From Deltaproteobacteria bacterium (GTDB lineage: Bacteria; Desulfobacterota; Desulfobulbia; Desulfobulbales; Desulfurivibrionaceae): a DNA stretch of 64,000 nucleotides. The notes under the pieces were generated by a model. The model was not told where the DNA came from and searched no databases. It saw only the letters and a program-made list of their open reading frames with translations. A program made the translations under genes and the position numbers. The stretch lies in NCBI GenBank assembly GCA_013349295.1, contig DUZW01000003.1:86645-150644 (forward strand), written 5' to 3'. Positions 1-10,047 of the stretch are shown here, in pieces. How positions within the stretch are numbered: the stretch's first letter is position 1; each line of letters begins with the position of its first letter.

Positions 1-69
1 ATTGCGTACCGGACTTGCGGTCTCCACCATAATTTTCAGATACTGCTGCCCGGGCTGTTTCGTATCCAT
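1..69 (-). CDS. fliS: Probable flagellar export chaperone FliS, N-terminal fragment
   Basis: The first 23 codons of a minus-strand gene run off the left edge of the window. An ATG at 69-67 is preceded by an AAGGAA-type ribosome binding site. The peptide contains QQYLKIMVETASPVRN, which resembles the conserved FliS start (tyrosine, glutamine, then VxTASP before the LMLYDGA helix). In the known family FliS binds the C-terminus of flagellin and prevents premature polymerisation. Only the start is visible, so the assignment is an inference from one short motif. It is transcribed divergently from corA. Confidence 0.45.
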   Translation of the reverse strand, partial: MDTKQPGQQYLKIMVETASPVRN

Positions 70-343
70 CTTTTTCCTTGCCTCTGCCTGGGGATCTTCC
101 CCGCCCATCGCCCCATCGTTTTGTTTTCATCCTCGCATATCAGGACAAAATTCCATAGCGTCTTTTTGCAAAAGAAGTCTTTCCTTTCCTGAACCCCCAA
201 CAACATTTCTGCATACACAGACAGCAGACAATGGTGTTCACGGAAAACCAACGAATGTGGTATCCTGTTGTTCAGGAAAACAGCGGCGTACCCTTCTTGC
301 ACGGCCAGCCCCTAAAAAACATCCTTCATGAGTGGAAACAGAC

Positions 344-1426
344 ATGCTGAAGCTTATTAAAACCACCTCACGAAAAGCCGGGCTTCCTCCGGGCAGCCCC
401 GTTTTCATCGGAGAAAAAGTCACTGAAAAATTCGGCTTGGACATGGTCGATTACGATGCCGAGAACATTTCCCTCAGCACCCCCGTCAGACTTGACGAGT
501 TCCGCCTGCTGAAACAAACTCCGAGCAACACTTGGATCAGCGCCCACGGCCTGCACGAAGCCGAAGCCGTGAACAGGTTCTGCCTCGGCTTCGGCCTGCA
601 TCCCCTTACCATTGAGGATATTCTCCATACCGGACAGCGTCCGAAGATTGATCATTATGATGATTACCTGTTCCTGGTTATCAACCTGATCCACTATGAT
701 GACACCACCAGGGAAATGAGCATGGAGCAGATCAGCTTCGTGCTTGGTCCCAGCTACCTGATCTCCTTTCACGAAAAAAACGACGATATTTTCGATGATG
801 TCCTGGCCCGTCTCCAGACCAACAAGGGCCGCATCCGGAAAATGGGGGTCGATTATTTGTTGTATTCCCTGCTCGACAGGGTGGTGGACAATTTTTTTTC
901 CGTGCTTGAAAAAATCGGCGAGGAAGTCGAGGATCTGGAAGAGGAGCTGATTGCCGACCCTTCCCCGGAAACCCTGCAGTCCATCCACACCCTGAAAAGG
1001 GAAATGATCCTGTTGCGCAAATCGGTCTGGCCGCTGCGAGAGGTCATCAGCGGGCTGCAACGGGATGAGACCGTCTTCATGGGGGAAGCAATCCGGGTCT
1101 ATCTCAAGGATCTTTACGACCACACCATCCAGGTGCTTGATACGGTGGAAACCTTTCGAGACATCATCTCCGGCATGATCGACATCTACCTTTCCTCGGT
1201 GAGCAACCGAATGAATGAAGTAATGAAGGTTCTGACCATCTTCGCGGTGATCTTCATCCCCCTTACCTTCATCGCCGGGCTGTACGGCATGAATTTCAAC
1301 ACCAGCCAAAGCCCCTTCAACATGCCTGAGCTCAACTGGTACTTCGGCTACCCCTTCGCCCTCTCGCTCATGGCGGCAACAACCCTATCCATGCTGATTT
1401 ATTTCAAAAAGAAAAAATGGTTCTAA
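344..1426 (+). CDS. corA: CorA-type magnesium/cobalt transporter
   Basis: This is a divalent cation channel of the CorA/MIT family, moving Mg2+ (and Co2+ or Ni2+) across the inner membrane as a pentamer. The protein has about 360 residues: a long acidic cytoplasmic domain with coiled-coil helices, then two membrane helices at the C-terminus. The signature GMN motif (YGMNF) lies at the end of the first helix, and the protein ends in a basic KKKKW tail as usual. I prefer ATG at 344; an in-frame GTG at 332 adds four residues and has no better ribosome binding site. It appears to be a single-gene unit. The metal preference cannot be read from the sequence. Confidence 0.93.
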   Translation: MLKLIKTTSRKAGLPPGSPVFIGEKVTEKFGLDMVDYDAENISLSTPVRLDEFRLLKQTPSNTWISAHGLHEAEAVNRFCLGFGLHPLTIEDILHTGQRPKIDHYDDYLFLVINLIHYDDTTREMSMEQISFVLGPSYLISFHEKNDDIFDDVLARLQTNKGRIRKMGVDYLLYSLLDRVVDNFFSVLEKIGEEVEDLEEELIADPSPETLQSIHTLKREMILLRKSVWPLREVISGLQRDETVFMGEAIRVYLKDLYDHTIQVLDTVETFRDIISGMIDIYLSSVSNRMNEVMKVLTIFAVIFIPLTFIAGLYGMNFNTSQSPFNMPELNWYFGYPFALSLMAATTLSMLIYFKKKKWF

Positions 1427-1485
1427 AAAACCTGCAACCTGGAATAACCCCATTTTTTAGCTGTTATTTTTTTAAAGAAATACCC

Positions 1486-1516
1486 TTGCCACCTAACTGC
1501 GCATCTATGATATAAT
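1486..1516 (+). promoter_or_regulatory. Putative sigma70 promoter of the efflux operon
   Basis: The -10 TATAAT at 1511-1516 is preceded by TG at 1508-1509, giving an extended -10. A TTGCCA at 1486-1491 could serve as -35, but the spacer is 19 bases, longer than ideal. It lies about 170 bases upstream of the TolC-like gene, leaving a long untranslated leader. Confidence 0.5.
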
Positions 1517-1604
1517 GGTCAGCGGCCACGGAGCGCAACCAAGATCCATCCCCTCGCAATCGAGCAAAAAAGAGAAAAAAATATGTGGCGGACAAATCGG
1601 TTTG

Positions 1605-1618
1605 TAATTATATAATTA
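1605..1618. promoter_or_regulatory. 14-bp perfect AT palindrome upstream of efflux operon
   Basis: TAATTATATAATTA is a perfect 14-bp palindrome in the leader between the putative promoter and the TolC-like gene. It lies inside a wider inverted pair, AAATCGG near 1594 and CCGATTT near 1634. Palindromes of this kind upstream of efflux operons often bind TetR- or MarR-type repressors, but no such regulator gene is adjacent, so the role is only inferred. Confidence 0.3.
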
Positions 1619-1684
1619 AATACTAAACACCATCCGATTTTACCTTTGCGTCCGAATGCATTGCAACCTAGAGACCACGGAACC

Positions 1685-3124
1685 ATGACCCATCGAACAC
1701 CAACCGCCGAAGATACCGGTCGCTCCCTCGCTTCCCCGCGCAGGATCACTTTTCTCTGCGCCTGTATCCTGCTGCTGGCCGGATTTTCCCAGGCCGCCGA
1801 GACCAATGACACCACAGCACCTCCCGAGATATGGACACTCCGCAATGCTGTGCGCTTTGCCGTGCGAAACAACCCGGACAGCAGGATGGCCCGCAATCGG
1901 ATCGAGGCGGCCCAGGCCGCCATCACCATGGAGAAATCCTCGTTTTACCCAAGGCTTGACCTGAACTCCCGATATGACCAAACCAACAATCCCATGTACT
2001 CCTTCGGCAATATCCTGAACCAAGGGGGGTTCAACCAGACCATCGATTTCAATAATCCCGGTCGCACCGACAACCTGAACCTGGGGGTGCGCCTTGGCTA
2101 CCGCTTTTTCAACGGCGGCCGCGACCTGGCCGGGCTGAAGGCCGTCGAGGCCCAAACGGTTTCCTCACAGATGGAACTCGGTGCAGTGCAGGCCCAACTT
2201 GCCTTTGAGGTGGTCCGAACCTTTCAGCTCATCGTCCAGACGGAGGATCTCATCAAGGCCCAGGAATCCGCGGTGGAAGCAATCAGCGCTTCACTCGCTG
2301 TGGCACAAGCCCGCTACCAGGAGGGGATTTTACTCAAGGCAGACCTCCTCGACTTGGAAGTGCAACAGGCAAAGGCGCGGGAAGGCCTGATTCAGACCAG
2401 GCACAGCCTCCAGGTGAGCCGCAGGATATTCCTCAGTCTGATGGGGCTGCACGATGGCCCGGTAATCCTCGACCCGGCCCAGGGCAGCGGCCAGGAAATT
2501 CCGCAAGCCGCCGACCATGCCCAGCGGTATGAGTTGAAAAGCCTGGAAGCCATGATCCGTGCGGCCAAGGCCCGGGTCCGGCAGGCCCAGGGCGGTTATT
2601 ACCCATCCCTCGAAGGATTTGCCGGCTACGATGTCGACAAAGGCTATGTCACGGACGGCTCGGGCGATTCGTGGCAGGCAGGCATCAAATTACAGTACAA
2701 CCTCTCCGAGGGAGGCCGAACCTCCGCCGAGATTGCCAGGGCTTCATCCCTGCTTGCCGAGGCACAGGAAAGGAAACGTAAAACCGAACTGGCCATCACC
2801 CTGGAGGTGAAACAGGCGGAGTTTGCCGTACAAGACGCCAAGGAGCGTTTGCAGGTTACGGAAAAAAGCGTCACCCAGGCCCAGGAAAGCGCCCGCATCA
2901 ATCGGCTCCTTTTCGCCGAAGGAAAGCTGCTTTCCTCGGATCTCATCGGGGTGGAAAACCGGTTGACCGACGCCCTGGTGCGGCGCATCGTGGCGGAAAC
3001 CTCCCAGCGCATCGCCATTGCCGATCTGCGGCGCGCCCTCGGCCTCCCACAGTTCCCGGAAACATCGAACGAACCCCAATCTGAAAAAACAGACTTCCCA
3101 ATAAGCCATGAAACAGGAAATTAA
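1685..3124 (+). CDS. TolC-family outer membrane efflux protein
   Basis: This is the outer membrane channel of a tripartite efflux pump. From ATG 1685 it has about 479 residues, the usual TolC size. A signal peptide is visible (SPRRITFLCACILLLAGFSQAAE, cut after about residue 36), followed by two OEP repeats rich in long alpha-helical Gln/Ala/Glu segments such as VAQARYQEGILLKADLLDLE. An in-frame TTG at 1646 would extend it upstream of the signal peptide and is unlikely. The 3' end touches the membrane-fusion protein gene, so channel, adaptor and pump are co-transcribed. The substrate is unknown. Confidence 0.88.
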   Translation: MTHRTPTAEDTGRSLASPRRITFLCACILLLAGFSQAAETNDTTAPPEIWTLRNAVRFAVRNNPDSRMARNRIEAAQAAITMEKSSFYPRLDLNSRYDQTNNPMYSFGNILNQGGFNQTIDFNNPGRTDNLNLGVRLGYRFFNGGRDLAGLKAVEAQTVSSQMELGAVQAQLAFEVVRTFQLIVQTEDLIKAQESAVEAISASLAVAQARYQEGILLKADLLDLEVQQAKAREGLIQTRHSLQVSRRIFLSLMGLHDGPVILDPAQGSGQEIPQAADHAQRYELKSLEAMIRAAKARVRQAQGGYYPSLEGFAGYDVDKGYVTDGSGDSWQAGIKLQYNLSEGGRTSAEIARASSLLAEAQERKRKTELAITLEVKQAEFAVQDAKERLQVTEKSVTQAQESARINRLLFAEGKLLSSDLIGVENRLTDALVRRIVAETSQRIAIADLRRALGLPQFPETSNEPQSEKTDFPISHETGN

Positions 3125-3128
3125 ATCC

Positions 3129-4163
3129 ATGTCGCACAAGCTTCTTTTTCCCACGCTTCTCGTGTGTTTGCTCCTCGGCGCCGCCGGTTGCAAAGAACCC
3201 GCCCATGACGGCGCGGACAAATCGCCGCTCCCCACCACGGAGGTGCGGGTAATCACCGTGACCGACCAAGCGGCCCAGCAGCAAAACGAGGTAACCGGGG
3301 CCGTCGAGGCGGTCCAAAGGGCGACCATCGCCGCCAAGCTCACCGGATCCATCGAGGAACTGCCGGTAACCTTGGGCTCTGTGGTAAAAAAAGGGGCGCT
3401 CCTGGCAAAAATCAGCGCCGGTGAGATTACGGCCAGACTGTCCCAGGCGGAGACACAACTCGCCCAGACACAACGGAATTTCGAACGCGAAAAGCGGTTA
3501 CTTGAAAAAGATGCCTCCACCCGGGAAACGGTCAAATCCATGGAAGACGCCTACCGAGTGGCTGAGGCCGGCGTACGCGAAGCCAGGACCATGCTCGGCT
3601 ACACCATGATCACCGCCCCCTTTACCGGAATCATCTCCCAGAAAATTGCCAATGCCGGGGATCTGGCCACACCAGGAATGCCTCTCCTTATACTGGAAAA
3701 CACCGAGCAATTGCAGGTGGTGGCAGCCGCACCGGAGACTTCGGCCCTGAAAATCAAGAGGGGGGATGCACTTTTGGTAAACATCCCGGCTGCCGAATTT
3801 TCCCAAGCCGGAACCGTGACCGAGATCAGCCCTGCAGCGGACACCGCCTCGCGGACCACCCTGGTGAAAATCCGCATCGACAACAGCGCTGCTTTGCGGC
3901 CTGGACAGTATGCACGGGTGGCCCTTCCCGGCGCCGCTGGGGTCAATACCATCATGGTTCCGGAAACGGCGCTTTTCCGCTTCGGCCAGATGGAACGGAT
4001 CTTTGTGACACAAAACGGTACGGCTCAGTTGCGCCTGGTACGCAGCGGAGAACACCGCGACGGCCAGGTGGAAATCCTTGCCGGTCTCAATGGAGGAGAG
4101 CAGGTCATTGTTCAGGGAGGCGAGCGGCTTGTTGATGGACAATCCGTACGCATCGTGCAATGA
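3129..4163 (+). CDS. RND efflux periplasmic adaptor (membrane fusion) lipoprotein
   Basis: This is the adaptor joining the inner-membrane pump to the TolC-like channel. The N-terminus is a lipoprotein signal with lipobox LGAAGC (Cys21), so the mature protein should be lipid-anchored in the inner membrane. A barrel-sandwich/lipoyl hybrid half motif ([19 protein letters not shown]) precedes a helical hairpin, and the matching half ([20 protein letters not shown]) follows it. I chose ATG 3129 because AGGAA stands about ten bases upstream. An ATG at 3108 overlapping the upstream gene is possible but lacks a ribosome binding site. It ends in an ATGA overlap with the pump gene. Confidence 0.9.
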   Translation: MSHKLLFPTLLVCLLLGAAGCKEPAHDGADKSPLPTTEVRVITVTDQAAQQQNEVTGAVEAVQRATIAAKLTGSIEELPVTLGSVVKKGALLAKISAGEITARLSQAETQLAQTQRNFEREKRLLEKDASTRETVKSMEDAYRVAEAGVREARTMLGYTMITAPFTGIISQKIANAGDLATPGMPLLILENTEQLQVVAAAPETSALKIKRGDALLVNIPAAEFSQAGTVTEISPAADTASRTTLVKIRIDNSAALRPGQYARVALPGAAGVNTIMVPETALFRFGQMERIFVTQNGTAQLRLVRSGEHRDGQVEILAGLNGGEQVIVQGGERLVDGQSVRIVQ

Positions 4164-7100
4164 TGAACCAGCCCCCCGAGAAACAACACGGTTTTGCCGG
4201 CAGACTCGCCTCGGTTTTCGTTGAATCCAGGCTGACCCCCATCTTGATCATCGCTTCCCTGCTTCTCGGCATCATGGCCGTTGCCATGCTGCCAAGGGAG
4301 GAGGAGCCGCAGATCAAGGTGCCGATGATCGACATCATGGTCGCCATGCCCGGCGCCACCCCCAAGGAAGTTGAGCAACGGGTTTCCATCCCCATGGAAA
4401 AGCTCCTCTACGAAATTCCGGGGGTAGAGTACATCTACAGCACCTCCATGCCGGGGCAAACCCTGCTTATCGCCCGTTTCTATGTGGGCGAAAAGATGGA
4501 AGATGCCCTTGTCCGTCTCAACCAGAAGCTGGCCACCAATTTCGACCGCATTCCCAACGGCGTCCTGCCGCCCCTGGTCAAACCGCACACCATTGACGAC
4601 GTACCGGTGCTGGCCCTTACCTTGCACAGCCCGCACTATGACCACTACACCCTCCGGCGTCTCGCGGCCCAGATCGACGACGCCGTCAAGAACATCCACG
4701 AAGTGGCCGAGACCAAACTTATCGGCGGGGCACGGCGCCAGGTGCGGGTTCTTTTCGATCCCGCGCGCCTTGCCGCCCATCGGCTGACCGCAACGGAAAT
4801 CATCCCCAGGCTGCAACAGGGCAACCAGCAATCATACTCCGGCAACCTGCAATCCCTGAACAAGGAAATCCTCCTGCAAACCGGCCAATTCCTCACCTCG
4901 GCCAAGGAGATCGGTCGCATCGTGGTCGGCGTTTACGGTAGCAAGCCGGTGTATCTCGACGAGGTGGCCAGCGTGATCGATGGGCCGGAAGATCCCACCA
5001 GCTATGTGCTTTTCGGCCAGGGCAAGGGCAAGGCGGAAGAGGCGGCGGTAACCCTCTCCCTGGCCAAACGCCCGGGGGCAAACGCCGTGCAGGTTGTGGA
5101 AACGGTGCTGGCCAAGATCGACAGCCTCAAGGGGACCCTCATCCCCAGCGACGTCACCGTTAGCGTGACCAGGAATTACGGGGAAACCGCAGCGGAAAAA
5201 TCCAACGAACTGCTGTTGCACATGGGCATAGCCGTCTTCGGGGTGACCTTGCTCATTCTTTTCTTCCTGGGCTGGCGTGAGTCGATCATTGTCATCCTTG
5301 CCATCCCCTCGACCCTGGCGCTGACCCTCCTTCTTTTTTACCTGTACGGCTACACCCTGAACCGCATCACCCTATTTGCCCTGATCTTCTCCATCGGCAT
5401 CCTGGTGGACGACGCCATCGTGGTGGTGGAAAACATCGTCCGCCACCTCCGGCTGCCGGAAAACGCGCATAAACCGATGCTCACCATCGCCATCGAGGCG
5501 GTCAACGAGGTGGGCAACCCGACCATCCTCGCCACTTGGGCGGTGATCGCCGCCATTCTGCCCATGGCCTTTGTCGGAGGGTTGATGGGACCGTACATGC
5601 GACCCATCCCCATCGGCTCCTCAGCGGCGATGATCTTTTCGCTGATCATCGCCTTCACCGTCACGCCGTGGGCCGCCGTAAAGGTACTGAAAAAGAAAAT
5701 TTCCTCGAACGGTTCCTCCGCCACGGATATGCCGAACTTACCGGACCACGACCACGCTCCGACGGATTTTTTTACCCGTCTCTATCACCGGGTCATGGAT
5801 CCGCTTCTCGCCCACGCCCGCTGGCGGTTCCTCTTTTTCCTGAGCATTGTCGTCCTGCTCCTCGGCTCCTGCTCCATGGTCTATTTCGGGCTGGTCAAGG
5901 TCAAGATGCTGCCCTTTGACAACAAGAGCGAATTCCAGATCATCCTGAATCTGCCCGAAGGCTCTACCCTGGAAAAAACCACCCAAGCGGCCCGGGAGAT
6001 GGCCGCGGTCATCGGCCGGGAGCCGGAGGTAATCAACTATCAAGTGTACGCAGGGGCTGCCTCGCCATACAATTTCAACGGACTGGTCCGCCATTACTAC
6101 CTGCGCAACAGTACCAACCTGGCGGATATTCAGATCAACCTGCTGCCCAAGAGCGAACGCAAAGCCCAGAGCCACGATATCGCCAAACGCATCCGGCCTC
6201 ATGTTTCGGCCATCGCTGAAAAATACGGCGCCGCCGTGGCTGTGGCCGAGGTGCCGCCGGGACCTCCGGTGCTGCAGACACTGGTCGCCGAGATTTACGG
6301 TCAAACCGATGCCCAGCGGCTGAAGCTGGCCGGCAGGGTCAAGGAATTCCTGGCCGCCACCGATGGGGTCGTCGATGTGGACTGGTACCGGGAAGCGGAA
6401 CGAGTCAAGACCGTCATCACGGTGGACAAGGAAAAGGCCGCCATCAACGGCATTTCCGAAGGAGAGATCACCCAAACCGTCGATCTGGCGGTTACGGGTT
6501 TACCCATCACCCTGTTCCATCAGCCCGAAGACAAAGAGGGAAGCAATATCGTGCTGGAGATGCCCCGTGCGCAACGGGCAAGGATTGAGAGCATATTGAA
6601 CATCCAGCTCCGCTCCGGCCTGAATCCGTCCGGGCCGCTGGTGCCCCTGCGGGAGTTGGTCACGGTCAACGAGGCTCCTATTGACCAGCCCATTTACCGT
6701 AAAAACCTGAAGCCGGTGATCTATGTGACGGGCGACGTGGCCGGGGCCGCGGAAAGCCCGGCCTACGCCATCTTCGCCCTGAACAAAAAACTTGCCGAAC
6801 TCGATGGCCGGGAATACGGAGGCGACCGAAAAGAAATCACGGTCTACAACCTCAAACAGCCTTTTTCCGATCTGGAACCGGCGATCAAGTGGGACGGCGA
6901 ATGGCATATCACCCTGGAGGTCTTCCGGGATCTCGGTCTCGCCTTCTGCGCGGTGATGATCCTCATCTACATGCTCATGGTGGGCTGGTTCAAGGATTAC
7001 TCCGTGCCGCTGGTGGTGATGGCCGCCATCCCCTTTTCGCTGATCGGCATTCTCCCGGCCCACTGGGCCTTTGGCGCCTTCTTCACCGCCACTTCCATGA

Positions 7101-7444
7101 TCGGATTCATGGCCGGAGCCGGGATCGTGGTGCGCAACTCCATTATTCTCGTGGATTTCATCGAGCTGCGCATCAGCCACGGCCTGCCGCTTGGAGAAGC
7201 AGTGGTGGAAGCCGGAGCCATCCGCTTTCGGCCCATGCTCCTAACCGCGCTGGCCGTGGTGGTCGGGGCCTCGGTGATCCTGGCCGACCCGATCTTCCAG
7301 GGGCTCGCCATCTCGCTGATGTTCGGGGAAATCGCCTCGCTCTTGATCAGTCGGATGGCGGTGCCGGTGCTCTACTTCATGCTGCGCACACGCCATCATC
7401 CCTCCGCTGATGCGGCCGGTCGGATAGCCGGCAAGCAACCATGA
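4160..7444 (+). CDS. RND-family efflux pump, inner membrane transporter
   Basis: This is a proton-driven resistance-nodulation-division permease of 1094 residues, slightly longer than AcrB. The usual plan is visible: TM1 near residues 17-37, a large periplasmic loop, TM2-6 with the conserved [13 protein letters not shown] stretch near residue 413 (the paired aspartates of the proton relay), a second periplasmic loop, and TM7-12 near the C-terminus including [17 protein letters not shown]. It starts in an ATGA overlap with the adaptor gene and ends in an ATGA overlap with the DUF599 gene. The sequence does not decide between the hydrophobe (HAE) and heavy-metal (HME) subfamilies; the adaptor and overall length fit HAE-like pumps. 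Confidence 0.92.
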   Translation: MMNQPPEKQHGFAGRLASVFVESRLTPILIIASLLLGIMAVAMLPREEEPQIKVPMIDIMVAMPGATPKEVEQRVSIPMEKLLYEIPGVEYIYSTSMPGQTLLIARFYVGEKMEDALVRLNQKLATNFDRIPNGVLPPLVKPHTIDDVPVLALTLHSPHYDHYTLRRLAAQIDDAVKNIHEVAETKLIGGARRQVRVLFDPARLAAHRLTATEIIPRLQQGNQQSYSGNLQSLNKEILLQTGQFLTSAKEIGRIVVGVYGSKPVYLDEVASVIDGPEDPTSYVLFGQGKGKAEEAAVTLSLAKRPGANAVQVVETVLAKIDSLKGTLIPSDVTVSVTRNYGETAAEKSNELLLHMGIAVFGVTLLILFFLGWRESIIVILAIPSTLALTLLLFYLYGYTLNRITLFALIFSIGILVDDAIVVVENIVRHLRLPENAHKPMLTIAIEAVNEVGNPTILATWAVIAAILPMAFVGGLMGPYMRPIPIGSSAAMIFSLIIAFTVTPWAAVKVLKKKISSNGSSATDMPNLPDHDHAPTDFFTRLYHRVMDPLLAHARWRFLFFLSIVVLLLGSCSMVYFGLVKVKMLPFDNKSEFQIILNLPEGSTLEKTTQAAREMAAVIGREPEVINYQVYAGAASPYNFNGLVRHYYLRNSTNLADIQINLLPKSERKAQSHDIAKRIRPHVSAIAEKYGAAVAVAEVPPGPPVLQTLVAEIYGQTDAQRLKLAGRVKEFLAATDGVVDVDWYREAERVKTVITVDKEKAAINGISEGEITQTVDLAVTGLPITLFHQPEDKEGSNIVLEMPRAQRARIESILNIQLRSGLNPSGPLVPLRELVTVNEAPIDQPIYRKNLKPVIYVTGDVAGAAESPAYAIFALNKKLAELDGREYGGDRKEITVYNLKQPFSDLEPAIKWDGEWHITLEVFRDLGLAFCAVMILIYMLMVGWFKDYSVPLVVMAAIPFSLIGILPAHWAFGAFFTATSMIGFMAGAGIVVRNSIILVDFIELRISHGLPLGEAVVEAGAIRFRPMLLTALAVVVGASVILADPIFQGLAISLMFGEIASLLISRMAVPVLYFMLRTRHHPSADAAGRIAGKQP

Positions 7445-8085
7445 CCCTGACGGCCTCCGAAATAACCCCGTTTACGGCGGCCGCCTTTCTGCTGTTAGGC
7501 GTCTACCATCTGGGGTTATTGGCCATCAAACAACGTTTTCCAGAAGCAACGATCTATGCCCGCAACGCCGAAACCAGGGCGGCCTGGGTTCGTGAGATGA
7601 TGGAAAAAGAGCAGGGCCTCCTGGCCGTGCAGACCTTGCGAAATTGGACCATGGCTGCAAGCTTTCTTGCCTCCACGGCAATCCTCATCGCCCTGGCCCT
7701 GCTCAATATCATCCTGACCACAGGCCACCCGGCTGACGCCATCGCGCAGTCCTTCAGTTTCATGGACAAAAGGATCGAGAGTTTTCACCAGATCAAGCTT
7801 CTCATCCTTTCGGTGGATTTCTTCTTCACCTTCTTCAATTTCACCATGGCGGTCCGCTATTACAATCATGTGGGGTTCATGATCAATGCCCCCTCCGATT
7901 CTCCGTCCTCGGCACGTACCTCGGTGATCGAGGCAGTCCAGCACGGCGCCACCCACTACACCTTGGGCATGCGAGGCTATTACCTCTCCGTACCCTTGGC
8001 CCTCTGGCTTTTCGGACCTGGCTGGCTGCTGGTCGGCGCCCTGATCATCATCGCCACCCTCTGCCATGTGGATCGCACCGGCTAA
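7441..8085 (+). CDS. DUF599-family membrane protein
   Basis: This 214-residue protein has about four membrane helices (near residues 11-28, 75-96, 118-140 and 178-200). The segment [18 protein letters not shown] between the first two helices is characteristic of the DUF599 family, whose function is unknown. The gene overlaps the RND pump by ATGA and so is translated with it, suggesting an accessory role in the pump operon. No catalytic motif is visible. It is the last gene before the phosphate operon. Confidence 0.8.
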   Translation: MTLTASEITPFTAAAFLLLGVYHLGLLAIKQRFPEATIYARNAETRAAWVREMMEKEQGLLAVQTLRNWTMAASFLASTAILIALALLNIILTTGHPADAIAQSFSFMDKRIESFHQIKLLILSVDFFFTFFNFTMAVRYYNHVGFMINAPSDSPSSARTSVIEAVQHGATHYTLGMRGYYLSVPLALWLFGPGWLLVGALIIIATLCHVDRTG

Positions 8086-8315
8086 TCCTTTTACCGGCCA
8101 CCTGATGGGCTTCATTTTTCTTTTTTACCGCCCCGCAAGACCAGCTCCAGCATAATTTTATACTGGCAAATACCTCGAATTTCTGGTATCGGGCTATGTA
8201 AGAATTAATTCGTCCGGCTCCCGTAAATTCATAGGGTTACAGGTACACGCCTTACACCTTCCCCCATTGTTTAGGACTTCACCAACCAATGCGCCCGTCG
8301 CACACGGAGGAGATC

Positions 8316-9176
8316 ATGAAAAAAGTTGCCCTGACCTTGGGCCTGCTGCTCGTAACCGCGATAAGCGGTTGCGATTCCACCCCCTCGCAACAATCCGCGC
8401 CCATCCAGAACATTTCCATCAAGGGTTCCGACACCATGGTCCATCTGGTGAGTTCCTGGACGGAAGAATTCATGAAAGGACATGCCGAGACTGACATCTC
8501 TGTGACCGGCGGCGGCTCCGGCACCGGCATCGCCGCCCTGATCAACGGCACCACCGATATCTGCGCGGCCTCCAGAGGCATGAAGGAAAAAGAACAGAAG
8601 CTTGCCGAGGAAAACAAGATTTCTCCCGTGGAAATCCCGGTGGCCCGCGACGGCATCGTCCTGGTCGTGCATCCGGAAAACCCGGTGAACAGCCTGACCA
8701 TTGACCAGCTGCGCCTGATCTATACCGGCAAAACCACCAACTGGAAAGATGTCGGCGGGCCCGACGCTCCCATTCTCCTGTTGTCCCGCGAGTCCAGCTC
8801 CGGAACCTTTGTTTTCTTTCAAGAGCATGTCCTGAACAAGGAGGACTTCAGTCCCTCCGCCCGGTTGCTGCCCGGTACCTCGGCCCTCATGCAGGCCGTG
8901 GCCGCCGACCACGGGGCCATCGCCTATGTGGGCCTTGGTTTTGCAGCGGAAGCGAAGAACACAGCAAAAACCCTTGGGATTCAGGCCAGCGGCCAGTCCG
9001 AGCCGGTGATCCCCAGCGAGGAGACAGTCCGTTCCGGAGCATACGCTGTTTCCAGGCCGCTGTTCTTCTACACCAACGGCGAACCGAAGGATTCAGTGAA
9101 ACAATTCATTGATTTTTGCCTGAGTCCGGCAGGTCAGAAAATTGTGAGAGAAACGGGATATGTCCCGGTCTCGTAA
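8316..9176 (+). CDS. pstS: Phosphate ABC transporter substrate-binding lipoprotein PstS
   Basis: This is the periplasmic phosphate-binding protein of the Pst importer. A lipoprotein signal ends in ISGC, and the phosphate-binding signatures of the PBP-like family follow: IKGSDTM near the N-terminus, SVTGGGSGTGIAALINGTTDI, and RESSSGTF in the second lobe. At 286 residues it matches the short PstS type of anaerobes. The start at 8316 follows GGAGGAG; an in-frame ATG at 8289 lacks a ribosome binding site. It overlaps pstC by 17 bases. I looked for a Pho box upstream and saw no convincing CTGTCAT repeat. Confidence 0.92.
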   Translation: MKKVALTLGLLLVTAISGCDSTPSQQSAPIQNISIKGSDTMVHLVSSWTEEFMKGHAETDISVTGGGSGTGIAALINGTTDICAASRGMKEKEQKLAEENKISPVEIPVARDGIVLVVHPENPVNSLTIDQLRLIYTGKTTNWKDVGGPDAPILLLSRESSSGTFVFFQEHVLNKEDFSPSARLLPGTSALMQAVAADHGAIAYVGLGFAAEAKNTAKTLGIQASGQSEPVIPSEETVRSGAYAVSRPLFFYTNGEPKDSVKQFIDFCLSPAGQKIVRETGYVPVS

Positions 9177-10047
9177 ACAGCACATAACCGACAGGCTGAT
9201 GCGGCTGCTGCTGGTCGGCGCCGCCTCGACCAGCGTCCTTATCGTCTGCCTGATTTTCCTCTTCCTGTTCAAGGAGGCAGGCCCGTTTGCGCTTAAACCC
9301 GGCTTGGGCAAGCTCTTGGACAGCCAGTGGATTCCGGTCTCCTTTCAGGAAGAGCATTTCGGCGTTGGCCCCCTGCTTTCCGGCTCCGCCCTGGTAACCG
9401 CCCTGGCCATGCTGGTCACGGTGCCTATTTCCGTGCTGGTGGCCATCTACATCGCGGAAATCGCCCGGCCCGCCGAACGGGAGTTCCTCAAACCATTCAT
9501 TGAAATCCTGGCCAGCATCCCCTCCGTGGTTCTGGGTTTTTTCGGTCTGCTGGTGCTAGCCCCTTTCATTAAAACGACCTTCGGCCTCAGTACCGGTCTC
9601 ACCGCCCTGACCGGCGCCCTGCTTCTTTCGCTCATGGCCATACCCACCATCATCTCCCTTTCGGAGGATGCCCTGGTCAGCGTGCCCTATGCCTTAAAAA
9701 ATGCATCTCTGGCCCTGGGCGCCAGCCACCTGCAGACCATTTTCCGGGTTACCCTGCCTGCGGCCCTGCCCGGGATCGTGGCGGCGGTCATGCTCGGGAT
9801 CGGTCGGGTTATCGGGGAAACCATGGCGGTGCTGATGGTCACCGGCAACTCAGCTATTCTCACCTTCTCCCCTCTGGCGTCGGTGCGGACCATGACCGCC
9901 ACCATCGCGGCGGAGATGGGCGAGGTGCCCTTCGGCAGTGTGCATTATCAGGCGCTTTTCTGGATCGGGATCATCTTGCTTGGCATCACCTTTGTCCTCA
10001 ACATCATTGCACAACGCGTGCTGAAAAAATACGGCATGATGAAATGA
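9160..10047 (+). CDS. pstC: Phosphate ABC transporter permease PstC
   Basis: This inner-membrane permease is one half of the PstC/PstA channel. It has 295 residues, six membrane helices, and the ABC permease EAA loop (ALKNASLALGASHLQTIFRVTLPAALPG) that contacts the ATPase PstB. The gene starts inside the 3' end of pstS. Its stop codon forms an ATGA overlap with a 41-codon ORF rather than directly with pstA. Signatures such as SIPSVVLGFFGLLVLAP are typical of the family. Confidence 0.92.
   Translation: MSRSRKQHITDRLMRLLLVGAASTSVLIVCLIFLFLFKEAGPFALKPGLGKLLDSQWIPVSFQEEHFGVGPLLSGSALVTALAMLVTVPISVLVAIYIAEIARPAEREFLKPFIEILASIPSVVLGFFGLLVLAPFIKTTFGLSTGLTALTGALLLSLMAIPTIISLSEDALVSVPYALKNASLALGASHLQTIFRVTLPAALPGIVAAVMLGIGRVIGETMAVLMVTGNSAILTFSPLASVRTMTATIAAEMGEVPFGSVHYQALFWIGIILLGITFVLNIIAQRVLKKYGMMK

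Noticed and set aside
2..331. Open frame at the left edge on plus
   Set aside because: Cys/Ser/Phe-rich, no ribosome binding site, and it overlaps the better-supported fliS-like start on the other strand.
368..1309. Long open frame opposite corA
   Set aside because: Antisense shadow of corA; composition is His/Asp/Gly/Val-rich without family sequence, and corA is unambiguous.
8200..8315. Possible Pho box before pstS (two TTACA-type repeats near 8235-8260)
   Set aside because: The repeats do not match CTGTCAT direct repeats closely enough; spacing looks helical but one half-site is poor.
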